A DNA stretch of 64,000 nt from Bacteroidota bacterium. GTDB taxonomy: Bacteria; Bacteroidota; Bacteroidia; Chitinophagales; Saprospiraceae. The translations under genes were made by a program, and so were the position numbers. Below are positions 1-8,122 of the stretch, in pieces (the first letter of the stretch is position 1; every line of letters starts with the position of its first letter). The stretch lies in the NCBI GenBank assembly GCA_020160935.1, contig JAIUPL010000001.1:310001-374000 (forward strand), given 5' to 3'. The notes under the pieces were generated by a model. It was not told the DNA's origin. It ran no database searches and saw nothing but the letters and a program-made list of their open reading frames with translations.

Positions 1-579
1 CTCAGCCGCCCCAAAAAAGAAAGCAGCGGCGGCGGGCTATTCGGTATTTTTAAAAAATCGACCAGCAACTGGAAAGGAAAAACAGGACGCATCGACGGAC
101 GCATCACGACCCATTTCCTCGATGAAAATATGCCACACGGGCCCGAATCCGATTGCATTTATTTCATCTGCGGCCCCGGCGGTATGACCGATATGGTGAA
201 AGCAACCCTTTTGGCACGCGGTATCGATGCCAAACAGATTCATACCGAACATTTCGTCAATGCAGGCCATGTCGCGGGCGAGTTCGATGCAACGGCCGCC
301 AGCGGCAAACGTGTCATCGTACACCTGAAAGGACAAAAAATTGAACTGACCGTGCCCGATGGCGCCACCATTCTGGATGTATTGGTCAAGGAAAAATTCG
401 ATCCACCCTATTCCTGCACTGCCGGCGCCTGCTCTACCTGCATGGCCAAACTGATCAGTGGCCAGGTGAAAATGGATGCCTGCTACGCCCTCGACGATGA
501 AGAGGTGAAAGCCGGTTATATCCTTACCTGCCAGTCGCACCCCGAAACGGCCGTGGTGGAGTTGAGTTATGACATGTGA
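1..579 (+). CDS. PaaE-like ferredoxin-NAD(P)H reductase, C-terminal part
   Basis: The gene is cut by the left window edge; the frame is open from base 1 to a TGA at 577-579. The visible part has the end of an FNR-type NAD(P)-binding domain (motif FICGPGGM, near 166-189) followed by a plant-type 2Fe-2S ferredoxin domain. Its cysteines fall at codons 415, 430, 439 and 529, a C-x4-C-x2-C-x29-C spacing. This reductase-then-ferredoxin order is that of PaaE/HcaD-like proteins, which pass electrons from NAD(P)H through flavin to an oxygenase or other acceptor in the cytoplasm. The partner enzyme is not visible, so the substrate pathway is unknown. A run of Ser/Gly and Lys residues near the left edge (LFGIFKK) looks like a lineage-specific insertion in the reductase domain. 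The call is firm for the fold and loose for the role. Confidence 0.85.
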   Translation, partial: LSRPKKESSGGGLFGIFKKSTSNWKGKTGRIDGRITTHFLDENMPHGPESDCIYFICGPGGMTDMVKATLLARGIDAKQIHTEHFVNAGHVAGEFDATAASGKRVIVHLKGQKIELTVPDGATILDVLVKEKFDPPYSCTAGACSTCMAKLISGQVKMDACYALDDEEVKAGYILTCQSHPETAVVELSYDM

Positions 580-589
580 AACACGGATT

Positions 590-797
590 GGAAACACGGA
601 TTACGCGGATAGGACGGATTTACACGGATTGGAAACACGGATTGCGCGGAGAGCACGGATTTACACGGATTGGATTCCTGGATTGAAAATTCTCCACTTT
701 ACCGGAATCCAATCCAATCCGTGTAAATCCGTGCTCTCCGCGCAATCCGTGTTTCCAATCCGTGTAAATCCGTCCTATCCGCGTAATCCGTGTTTCC
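590..797. repeat. 87-bp perfect inverted repeat with 34-nt loop
   Basis: Bases 590-676 and 711-797 are exact reverse complements over 87 bp. Each arm is built of degenerate copies of a 9-mer, ACACGGATT (variants ACGCGGATA, GCACGGATT). The element lies between two convergent genes and its right arm contains the stop codon and last codons of the GSCFA gene. It could act as a very strong bidirectional terminator, but the U-tract of a classical terminator is absent. Confidence 0.9.
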
Positions 798-1761
798 GTT
801 TTTCCTCCTCAAAGTCCATTCCCGGATATTCCTCTTCCATCTGACGGATGGCATCCAGTTGCACCTGCACAAAAGCCTGATGCTGCTGCGTATTCGGGTG
901 AAATGGCCGATGCTGCGCTGCGGCCCTGATTTTTTCCACCCTGGCCAACAACTGGTTCGTTTCTTCGGTAAAAAACGTTTTTTTGAAAAATTCCCACACG
1001 TACTCTTCGGCAACTTCGGATGGATGCACCATATCGGTATCGTAAAAACGATAATCGCGCAGATCGTCCATCAATAATTCATATGCCGGAAAATAATGGG
1101 CGTAAGGCAACACACGGCATATTTCCTCGCAAGCCAGCACCAAAACGGCTTTGCTCCGCTGGTTTTCCAGCAGTCCGCTCCGGAGGTGGCGCACAGGACT
1201 TACGGTTAGCACGACCTGAAGATCAGGATTTCGTTTTTTCATTTTTTCCAGAACAGCCTGCACGGTTTCCGTTGTTTCCGACACCGAAAGCCTGCGTTGT
1301 TCAAACAGGGCGCCCGGCATTTTGTGGTTGTTGGCCACCACCTGCCTGGTACTGCGCAGCGTGAAAACATCGGATGTTCCAAACGTCAGCAGCAGTCGGT
1401 TGGTGGCTTTCAAATGCGCTGAAAATATCTGCCAGGCATCTGAAATTGCCGTCAAAGTCTCCTTTCGGTCCGGCCTGGAAAAATGCCCGTGGTGTTCCCA
1501 ACTGTGCCAGAGTCCGGCATTTTCGAACAAATCCGATTCCGCAAAAGGGCACTGATCCAACAACAGATCATCCAAGCTGCGCGCCATCGAGACAGGGTTG
1601 TACACGATACCGAACGGGTTGGTGAGCGCCTGAAACTTGTGTTCCTGCAGTCGCTTCCCCATATTTTCCGTGAAACACGAACCCACCAGCAGGAGCCGAT
1701 CGGCATAAGCGATGGAAAAAGGTGCCCGAACGGGCGGTAGAATGGTGCGGAAATCGTTCAT
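775..1761 (-). CDS. GSCFA domain-containing protein
   Basis: This 328-residue protein carries the signature Gly-Ser-Cys-Phe at residues 27-30 (LLVGSCFTENMG), after which the GSCFA family is named. The family resembles SGNH/GDSL hydrolases, with the motif serine as likely nucleophile, but no reaction is established. A later AYELLMDDLRDYRFYDTDMVHPS segment near residue 240 fits the Asp/His block of such hydrolases. The ATG at 1761 is the only convincing start, and no signal peptide is visible. The last five residues and the TAG stop are encoded inside the right arm of the 87-bp inverted repeat, so the natural C-terminus may have been replaced when the repeat arose. It is divergent from the gene at 1899. 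Confidence 0.85.
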   Translation of the reverse strand: MNDFRTILPPVRAPFSIAYADRLLLVGSCFTENMGKRLQEHKFQALTNPFGIVYNPVSMARSLDDLLLDQCPFAESDLFENAGLWHSWEHHGHFSRPDRKETLTAISDAWQIFSAHLKATNRLLLTFGTSDVFTLRSTRQVVANNHKMPGALFEQRRLSVSETTETVQAVLEKMKKRNPDLQVVLTVSPVRHLRSGLLENQRSKAVLVLACEEICRVLPYAHYFPAYELLMDDLRDYRFYDTDMVHPSEVAEEYVWEFFKKTFFTEETNQLLARVEKIRAAAQHRPFHPNTQQHQAFVQVQLDAIRQMEEEYPGMDFEEEKRKHGLRG

Positions 1762-1898
1762 TTTTATGGGTTTTTACGACTATGAAGTTGTTGCCGAATG
1801 CACGCACAAATTTCAGCGCAAACTTGCTACTTTTACCGCTCGCATTGCTCTGTCCATCGGGGTATCGGCGTTTTTTATTCTACTGCAAACCATCTTTC

Positions 1899-3221
1899 AT
1901 GAGTCTGTTCGATCGCCTTTTCGGCGCTTCCAAGAAAAATCAGCCCGACATCGTGTTCGGTCGCTATACGGATGCGTATAAATCCGAGGCACAACAGGAA
2001 GCATTTGACCGCTCTCTGGAAGCATTTGAACGCGGTGAACGCATGAGTGCTTACCGAGATTTCCTTGCGTTTCTGAAAGACGAACATACAGAGAATATCA
2101 CCTGGCAAGAATCGGGCGACACGATTCACTTTGAATTTTGGCAGGGCTCCCGGCGTGTAACAGGCTTTGCCAACAATGAAAAAGTGAAAGTGGAAAGCAA
2201 GGTGGCTCGTGCCGACGACCTCAACGTAGGCTTTTTGCGACGCCTGATGGAATACAATTTCAACCTCAAGTTCAGCCGTTTCGCCCTCGACCCCGACAAT
2301 AACTTGTGCATCGTCTTCGACACCCATACGCTCGATGGCGCGCCGCACAAACTCTTGCAGGCCATGCGCGAACTGGCCATCCATGCCGACAAGCAGGACG
2401 ACCTGCTGCTCGACGAGTTCAAAATGCTGCGCCCGGCGGAAGAACGTACCTACGGCGATATTACCGACGCCGAAAAAGAGGTGAAATACGAGTACCTGTG
2501 CCAGGAAATCCGCCGTGCACTGGAAGAACTCGATAAGGGCAAACCCGATCCCAATCAATTCCCGGGTACCTATGCCTACATGTTGCTGGCATTGGCTTTC
2601 CGACTCGATTATCTCGTGCGGCCAGAAGGCTTTATGATGGACGTGTTGGAGCGCATCCACTCCATTTATTTTGCCAAAAACAACCAGACACCGCAGGTGA
2701 AGGTGCAAAACATCCGAAAGGAATTTCTAAAACTGCTGGATAGGCCCAAAGAAGCCTTTTTTAAGGAAATGTACCGCACCCGCAGCACTTTTGGTGTAAA
2801 TCCGCCTGTCAACCACGGTACCGTCGTTGGTCTGATTGAAGGAGAAATGCCCAATATGGAATGGCCGATTCAGCAAAACCACGATGTGCTGGCATTGGCT
2901 GTACCTCAATATATTGCAGGTTTTGCCCTGTTTCACTACGCGCCGCCTAAACCTGTACGCGAACTGTTGCACCTGTTTTTTCAGATAACGGAAGCCCCGT
3001 TTTTCCGTTCCGTAGGCTTCGACATTCCTTATATGGATACAGCGGGTTTGCCGAATAAATCGGAAATAACCCGTGCCATGCGGAAAATCATGGATCAAAA
3101 CCGCGCACAGTTTCCACACCTGAAATTCGACCCACAGCGCCTCGATTTCGGCTCCATGGTGTTGTTCTCGAAATCGTACATCCTGATTCTAAAGGATTTA
3201 AACCTGAATAAAGCCGAATGA
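1899..3221 (+). CDS. Protein of unknown function, possible YbjN-like module
   Basis: The protein has 440 residues from the ATG at 1899 (MSLFDRLFG). An in-frame extension upstream to 1722 is open but overlaps the GSCFA gene and looks hydrophobic and random, so I reject it. I recognise no catalytic motif. Residues about 85-165 have the look of a YbjN/type III chaperone-like fold: a short beta-rich stretch, then an amphipathic helix and a segment ending in LAIHADKQDDLLLDE. The remainder is helical with no signal peptide, so it is probably cytoplasmic. The stop codon overlaps the ATG of the next gene as ATGA (3218-3221), so the two are very likely translationally coupled and may act together. The YbjN link is inference from pattern only. 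Confidence 0.75.
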   Translation: MSLFDRLFGASKKNQPDIVFGRYTDAYKSEAQQEAFDRSLEAFERGERMSAYRDFLAFLKDEHTENITWQESGDTIHFEFWQGSRRVTGFANNEKVKVESKVARADDLNVGFLRRLMEYNFNLKFSRFALDPDNNLCIVFDTHTLDGAPHKLLQAMRELAIHADKQDDLLLDEFKMLRPAEERTYGDITDAEKEVKYEYLCQEIRRALEELDKGKPDPNQFPGTYAYMLLALAFRLDYLVRPEGFMMDVLERIHSIYFAKNNQTPQVKVQNIRKEFLKLLDRPKEAFFKEMYRTRSTFGVNPPVNHGTVVGLIEGEMPNMEWPIQQNHDVLALAVPQYIAGFALFHYAPPKPVRELLHLFFQITEAPFFRSVGFDIPYMDTAGLPNKSEITRAMRKIMDQNRAQFPHLKFDPQRLDFGSMVLFSKSYILILKDLNLNKAE

Positions 3222-4303
3222 ATGATTTTGTAGAGACATACCGCAATGTGATCATCCAGATCGCCACTCCGAACAGCACCGGTACGGGTTTTTTCCTCCG
3301 CGACCGCGGTCTGATCGTCACCAATCACCATGTGGTGGAGGGCAATCGCGTGGTGGTGATCGAAGGGGCTAAATTCGGCAAACAATTGGCGCGCGTTTAC
3401 TATGCCGACCAGAAATACGACCTCGCTTTTCTGGAAGGCCCGCACCATCTGGAAGAATTGCCGGAAGTACGGTTGGGCACCGGAAAAACCTTGCGCGAAC
3501 GCGACCAGGTAACTGCAATCGGGCACCCGTTTGGATTAAAATTTTCCGTAAAAAGCGGCATCGTTTCCAATACCCGGGAGGTGCTCAACGGCATCCCCTA
3601 CCTGCACATCGATGCGGCCCTCAACCCTGGCAACAGCGGCGGCCCCTTGGTCGACAACGATGGTGAAATCGTCGGCGTCAACACTTTTGTTATTCAAAAC
3701 GGCGACAATACCGGCTTTTCGCTGCCAGTTAACTATCTGCATGAGTCGCTGGAAGGATATGTCATCGCAGGTTCCGACAATGCCTGCCGATGCACCGCCT
3801 GTCTGAATATTGTAACAGCGGAAACGGTAGAAAACAATTTTTGCAGTTTTTGCGGAAACAAGGTCGAACTGCCCGGCTCCGTGGAGGAATATGTGCCTTC
3901 CGGCATCAGCAAAACCATTGAAAATCTGATTGGCCAATTAGGCTACGACGTCATGATTAGCCGCAGCGGCCCCAATGCCTGGGAAATCAAGCAGGGCAGC
4001 GCCACGATCGTCATCACCTACCATGACAAAACGGGACTGCTTTCCTGCGATGCTGTGCTGTGCCAGTTGCCCAAGGAAAATATCAAACCGTTGTACGAAT
4101 ACCTGTTGCGTGAAAACTACACCAACGAAGCGCTCACGCTCAGCGTACACGAGCAGGACATCGTGTTGTCGCTGCTCATTTTCGATCGTTACCTGAACGA
4201 TGAGACGGGCATGGTTTTGCTGAAAAATCTGTTCGAAAAAGCAGATTACTACGACAACGTGCTGGTAGAACAGTATGGCGCCACCTGGAAAACGCAGGAT
4301 TAG
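3218..4303 (+). CDS. HtrA-like trypsin-fold serine protease with zinc ribbon and YbjN-like tail
   Basis: This 361-residue protein has a trypsin-fold domain at about 1-185. The catalytic triad is visible as His38 (TNHHVV), Asp68 (KYDLAFL) and Ser140 (GNSGGP). Next comes a four-cysteine zinc ribbon at residues 192/195 and 209/212 (CxxC-x13-CxxC). The C-terminal part, about 225-361, looks YbjN-like. There is no PDZ domain and no signal peptide, unlike periplasmic DegP/HtrA, so the protease is probably cytoplasmic. It starts in a 4-nt ATGA overlap with the preceding gene, which also seems to contain a YbjN-like module. I infer a functional pair, perhaps in protein quality control, but the substrate is unknown. 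Confidence 0.85.
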   Translation: MNDFVETYRNVIIQIATPNSTGTGFFLRDRGLIVTNHHVVEGNRVVVIEGAKFGKQLARVYYADQKYDLAFLEGPHHLEELPEVRLGTGKTLRERDQVTAIGHPFGLKFSVKSGIVSNTREVLNGIPYLHIDAALNPGNSGGPLVDNDGEIVGVNTFVIQNGDNTGFSLPVNYLHESLEGYVIAGSDNACRCTACLNIVTAETVENNFCSFCGNKVELPGSVEEYVPSGISKTIENLIGQLGYDVMISRSGPNAWEIKQGSATIVITYHDKTGLLSCDAVLCQLPKENIKPLYEYLLRENYTNEALTLSVHEQDIVLSLLIFDRYLNDETGMVLLKNLFEKADYYDNVLVEQYGATWKTQD

Positions 4304-4355
4304 GGCGCATCTCCATCCACATTTGCCACTTGTTTATTGCCTCTTGCCTCTTTTT

Positions 4356-5123
4356 CTATTGCCCCTTGAGCAACCAGGCTTCCAGCGTTTTCTGATACAA
4401 TTCAAACGAACCCAGGTTGTTGTGCGAGCCGCCATCGATCGTGATGAAGTCATCGCCGGGTTTGAGCACCTGTTTCAGGTTTTCAGCGCAGGCATAAGGC
4501 ACTACGCGGTCGCGCGTGCCGTGAAAAATGAGCAGCGGCAGCGTTGTCGCTTTCAAATAAACATCGTTGGTAAAATGGAATGCCAGTTTAAAAGGCGGGT
4601 CGTCGCGGCGCACATGGCTGGCCAGCAATCCGGCGATATTGTCGAATGGCGTTTCCAGCAGCACCATCCTGGCCGCTACTCGGGCCGCCAGGTAACTGGC
4701 CATACCGGTTCCCAGAGATCGCCCATACAGGATAATTTCTTCGGGTTTGTACTGTTCCCGTAGCCACTGGTATATCTGCATGGCATCGGAAAAATATGCG
4801 TGTTCATCGGGTTCTCCCGTACTTTTTCCGTAGCCGCGGTAATCGGGGGCCAGAAAATCGTATCCCCGGCTGGTAAAATCGCGGTGCATGGCGCCCCAAC
4901 GTTGCAGATTGTCGCGGTTTCCATGAAAATACAGCACGACACCTTTTTTTACAGCAGCAGGACTTGGGAAAAAAAGGGCATTCAGCCGGGCGCCATCGGG
5001 CGTGTCGAAAAAGTGTTCGGTAAATGTTTCCGGAAAATGAAAACGATGATCGGGCGCCAGGATGACCGGGCGAAACAGTGCTTTTTTTTGAAGAAATTTG
5101 GAAAAAACCGAGGGCATGGGCAA
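4356..5123 (-). CDS. Alpha/beta hydrolase, BEM46/ABHD13-like
   Basis: A 255-residue alpha/beta-hydrolase. The nucleophile elbow is GRSLG with Ser136, the acid is Asp205 (GTRDRVVP) and the histidine is His234 (GGSHNN). The oxyanion motif is YFHGN at 65-69, followed by the PDYRGYGKS block typical of the BEM46/ABHD13/YfhR-like group. Members are mostly uncharacterised serine hydrolases, often membrane-associated; a short N-terminal basic/hydrophobic segment here could be peripheral. It starts 5 nt after the stop of the MazG-like gene, so the two are probably one operon. The substrate cannot be read from sequence. Confidence 0.85.
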   Translation of the reverse strand: MPMPSVFSKFLQKKALFRPVILAPDHRFHFPETFTEHFFDTPDGARLNALFFPSPAAVKKGVVLYFHGNRDNLQRWGAMHRDFTSRGYDFLAPDYRGYGKSTGEPDEHAYFSDAMQIYQWLREQYKPEEIILYGRSLGTGMASYLAARVAARMVLLETPFDNIAGLLASHVRRDDPPFKLAFHFTNDVYLKATTLPLLIFHGTRDRVVPYACAENLKQVLKPGDDFITIDGGSHNNLGSFELYQKTLEAWLLKGQ

Positions 5124-5128
5124 TGCGA

Positions 5129-5467
5129 CTATTTCAGTTTTTCATTGTTCGCATGGCGGTCGGCATCCCGGCGTGTTTTTTTATCGAGGTTTTTTTGAAG
5201 CGCTTCGGTCAGGTCGATGCCGGTCTGGTTGGCCAGGCATACGAGTACAAACATCACATCGGCCATTTCATCAGCCAGGTCTTCGCGGGCAGTAGCCGCC
5301 AATTCGGGCGTTTTAAACGATTGCTCGCCATATATCCGGGCCATCAGGCGCGCCACTTCGCCCACTTCTTCCATCAGGATGGCTGTATTGGTCAGTTCGT
5401 TGTAGTAACGAATGCCAATGGTGTTGATCCATTGGTCGACGGTATTTTGCGCTTCCTGAATGGTCAT
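5129..5467 (-). CDS. MazG-like nucleotide pyrophosphohydrolase
   Basis: A 112-residue all-alpha NTP pyrophosphatase of the MazG/dUTPase-C superfamily. The metal-binding helices are visible as LMEEVGEVARLMA (EExxE, about 33-40) and DEMADVMFVLVCLAN (ExxD, about 66-70). Such single-domain proteins hydrolyse non-canonical or excess (d)NTPs to NMP and pyrophosphate. The length matches the short YpjD-like subgroup. It is followed at a 5-nt gap by the hydrolase gene and preceded by the terminator of fadN, so it probably begins its own transcript in the 5468-5483 stretch. Confidence 0.88.
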   Translation of the reverse strand: MTIQEAQNTVDQWINTIGIRYYNELTNTAILMEEVGEVARLMARIYGEQSFKTPELAATAREDLADEMADVMFVLVCLANQTGIDLTEALQKNLDKKTRRDADRHANNEKLK

Positions 5468-5483
5468 GTTGAAATGAGTAAAA

Positions 5484-5517
5484 GAGGAGGTACGGGCGAA
5501 AAAACCCGTACCTCCTC
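5484..5517 (-). terminator. Rho-independent terminator of fadN
   Basis: A perfect 13-bp stem (5484-5496 with 5505-5517) and 8-nt loop sits just beyond the fadN stop. Read on the minus strand it is followed by TTTTACTCATTT, a short U-tract. It separates fadN from the MazG-like gene. Confidence 0.8.
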
Positions 5518-5522
5518 CTGAA

Positions 5523-7922
5523 TTAATTCCTCAAGGGTTTGCCGTTTTCCAGCATAAACTGAATACGTTCCAGCGTTTTTTGTTCGCCGCAAAGTGACAG
5601 GAACATTTCGCGTTCGATATCGAGCAGGTATTGCTCCGACACCTGCTGCGGGCTGGTGAGGTCGCCACCGCACAGCACATAGGCTACCTTTTTGGCAATT
5701 TTTATATCGTGCTCGGTAGCGTAATTACCCAGTTGCAGCGAATGCGCAGCGATGTAGAGCGCGCCCAGGCCGGTGCGGCCCAGCACATACACGTCTTTGC
5801 GCTGGATGGGCCTGACATAGGTGTCGGCCATTTCGAGCACTTTTTTCTTGGCTTCACTGATATTTCTGGCCGCATTGGGTACTACCTGGTCTTTTGTAGA
5901 CAGAAGGTATCCGTAGTTGAAGGCTTCATGGGCCGATGTGGCTACCTGTGCCGTGGCAATGGTTTTGAATTTGTCGATCAGGCGTGGAATCTGTACATCA
6001 CCTTCCTTGCTGATTTCGTCGGAAAGGCGCACAGCAAACTCTTTGGTGCCGCCACCACCGGGGATAATGCCCACGCCGACTTCTACCAGACCAATATAAC
6101 TTTCCGCAGCAGCAACTACCGCATCGGCGTGCATGGAAAATTCGCAGCCGCCGCCAAATACATAACCTTGCGTAGCAATCACCACCGGAATTGCCGAGTA
6201 GCGAATGCGCATGGACGTTTGTTGGAACAGGTGAACGGCCATATTCAGTTCATCCCATTCCTGCTGATAAGCCATCATGGCAATCATCATCAGGTTGGCG
6301 CCTACGGTAAAGTTCTGGGCATTGTTGCCGATCACCATCCCTTTCCAGCCCTGCTCTTCTGCTATTTGGATCGAATCATTGATGCCCCGCAAAATACCCT
6401 CGCCAATGGAGTTCATTTTGGAGTGGAATTCGAGGCACAATACGCCATCGCCAATGTCGTGCAAGGTGCATTCGGCATTGGTGTACACAGGCTTGTTGGA
6501 GCGATAGGTATCGAGTATCACAAACGAATCGCCGCCGGGCAAGGGCTGGTACGACTTCCGGATGGGGTCGTAGCACAGGCGTTTGCCATTTTCCACTTTG
6601 TAGAAAGAGGTATGGCCGGCTGCCAGCATGTCTTTTACCCAGTCTGCTATTTTTTCACCTTGTTCTTCCGCCAGGCGAACCCCTTCGGCCACGCCCACCA
6701 TGTCCCACAACTGGAACGGGCCTGCCTCCCAGGCAAAACCGGCGCGAATGGCATCGTCGATGGCATAAGCGGTATCTGAAATTTCAGGAATACGATTGCT
6801 CACATAGGCAAACAGCCCCAGGTGTGCGCGTTGCAGCAGTTGCGCGCCCTTGTCGTCGCCTTTGAACACGGCGCGGATACGGCGTGGCAGTTCCTCGATC
6901 TGTTTGAGGGTTTCTAGGATAGGCAGTTTTTCCTTCTGTGAAACGCTGTATTCAAGCGTGTCGAGGTTGAGGGCCAGCACAACCGGGCGGCCTTTCGCGT
7001 CCTTTTCTGCCGTTTTTTTGTAAAATCCCTGGCCGGTTTTATTGCCAAGAAATTTGTTGTCGATCAGGAATTGGAGGTATTTCGGAATGACAAATGCGCC
7101 GATTTGTTCGTCATTCGGGCAGTTTTCGCGCATGCCGTTCAGTACGTGTACGGCAGTATCCATGCCTACCAGGTCGCCGAGACGGAACGTGCCCGTTTTG
7201 GGGCGGCCGACAGCCGGGCCGGTCAGCGCATCTACGGTATCGATGCCAAGGCCCATTTCCTGTGTCAACTGGTAGATGCGCGCCATGGCATACACCCCCA
7301 CACGGTTGGCGATAAACGCGGGGGTATCTTTGCAGAGCACGGTTTGTTTGCCCAGAATGACATCGCCATAGTGCATGAAAAACTCGGTGACGGCCGGGTC
7401 GGTATCCGGTGTGGGGATTATTTCCAGCAGGCGCATGTAGCGCACAGGGTTGAAGAAGTGCGTGCCGCAAAAGTGTTTTTTAAAATCTTCGCTACGCCCT
7501 TCGGCCATCATGTGGATGGGGATACCGGAGGTATTGGAAGTAACCAGCGTGCCCGGAGTACGATACTTTTCGACTTTTTCGAACACCTGTTTTTTGATGT
7601 CGAGCCGCTCTACCACGACCTCTACAATCCAGTCGTATTCTTTTATTTTGGGTAAGTCGTCTTCAAAATTGCCGATGGTAATCCGGCTGGCAAATTTATT
7701 GTCGTAAAACGGCGCAGGCTTGGCTTTGAGCGCATTTTGCAACGAATTGGCGGCCATTCGGTTGCGGGCAGCGGGCTTCTGCGCTTCGTTCTCCGCGAGA
7801 TCGGGCGGCAGAATATCGAGTAGGAGTACTTCAATACCACAACCGGCGAGTTGTGCGGCAATTCCTGTTCCCATCAGGCCGGAACCCAGCACGGCCACTT
7901 TACGAATATGTTTGTTGAGCAT
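5523..7922 (-). CDS. fadN: 3-hydroxyacyl-CoA dehydrogenase / enoyl-CoA hydratase fusion, FadN type
   Basis: A 799-residue bifunctional beta-oxidation enzyme with the dehydrogenase half first, as in FadN and the reverse of E. coli FadB. The NAD-binding loop GSGLMGTGIA is at 13-22. The 3HCDH C-terminal domains follow to about residue 420. The last third is a crotonase-fold domain with FGGGCEFSMHADAV and GLVEVGVGIIPGGGGTKE, containing the oxyanion-hole glycines and the glutamate pair region. It converts enoyl-CoA to 3-ketoacyl-CoA in the cytoplasm; a thiolase and acyl-CoA dehydrogenase partner are not in view. The gene ends at a clear terminator (5484-5517). It is preceded by a TATCTTCG -7-like box at 7957-7964. 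Confidence 0.93.
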   Translation of the reverse strand: MLNKHIRKVAVLGSGLMGTGIAAQLAGCGIEVLLLDILPPDLAENEAQKPAARNRMAANSLQNALKAKPAPFYDNKFASRITIGNFEDDLPKIKEYDWIVEVVVERLDIKKQVFEKVEKYRTPGTLVTSNTSGIPIHMMAEGRSEDFKKHFCGTHFFNPVRYMRLLEIIPTPDTDPAVTEFFMHYGDVILGKQTVLCKDTPAFIANRVGVYAMARIYQLTQEMGLGIDTVDALTGPAVGRPKTGTFRLGDLVGMDTAVHVLNGMRENCPNDEQIGAFVIPKYLQFLIDNKFLGNKTGQGFYKKTAEKDAKGRPVVLALNLDTLEYSVSQKEKLPILETLKQIEELPRRIRAVFKGDDKGAQLLQRAHLGLFAYVSNRIPEISDTAYAIDDAIRAGFAWEAGPFQLWDMVGVAEGVRLAEEQGEKIADWVKDMLAAGHTSFYKVENGKRLCYDPIRKSYQPLPGGDSFVILDTYRSNKPVYTNAECTLHDIGDGVLCLEFHSKMNSIGEGILRGINDSIQIAEEQGWKGMVIGNNAQNFTVGANLMMIAMMAYQQEWDELNMAVHLFQQTSMRIRYSAIPVVIATQGYVFGGGCEFSMHADAVVAAAESYIGLVEVGVGIIPGGGGTKEFAVRLSDEISKEGDVQIPRLIDKFKTIATAQVATSAHEAFNYGYLLSTKDQVVPNAARNISEAKKKVLEMADTYVRPIQRKDVYVLGRTGLGALYIAAHSLQLGNYATEHDIKIAKKVAYVLCGGDLTSPQQVSEQYLLDIEREMFLSLCGEQKTLERIQFMLENGKPLRN

Positions 7923-7986
7923 AACTATTGGTTAGAGCGTCAGCGAAAATTCGTTGCGAAGATAGGGATTATTAGTCAACTGTCAA

Positions 7987-8122
7987 TAGTGCTGAGTAGT
8001 AAGTCCTGAGTCCTGAGTCTGTAGAGTACACCTTATTACCCCAAGCGTTCATGTTTGGGAATCCCCGGGGTAATAAGGTGTACTCTACAGACTCAGGACT
8101 CAGGACTTACTACTCAGCACTA
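7987..8122. repeat. 56-bp perfect inverted repeat with heptad outer arm
   Basis: Arms 7987-8042 and 8067-8122 are exact reverse complements, with a 24-nt loop. The outer part of each arm is a 7-bp array (GTGCTGA, GTAGTAA, GTCCTGA, GTCCTGA, GTCTGTA from 7989). The inner part (ACACCTTATTACCCC) is not repetitive. The right arm ends on the TAG stop codon of the purF-like gene. A 26-bp block of the outer arm recurs in the repeat at 18712-18847. Confidence 0.92.

Noticed and set aside
569-1013. Short open frames on both strands encoding repeats such as RIYTDWI and NPCKSVL
   Set aside because: They are translations of the 87-bp inverted repeat and of the antisense of the GSCFA gene; no gene-like composition beyond the repeat.
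1722-1898. N-terminal extension of the unknown protein at 1899
   Set aside because: It overlaps the divergent GSCFA start and looks like translated promoter sequence.
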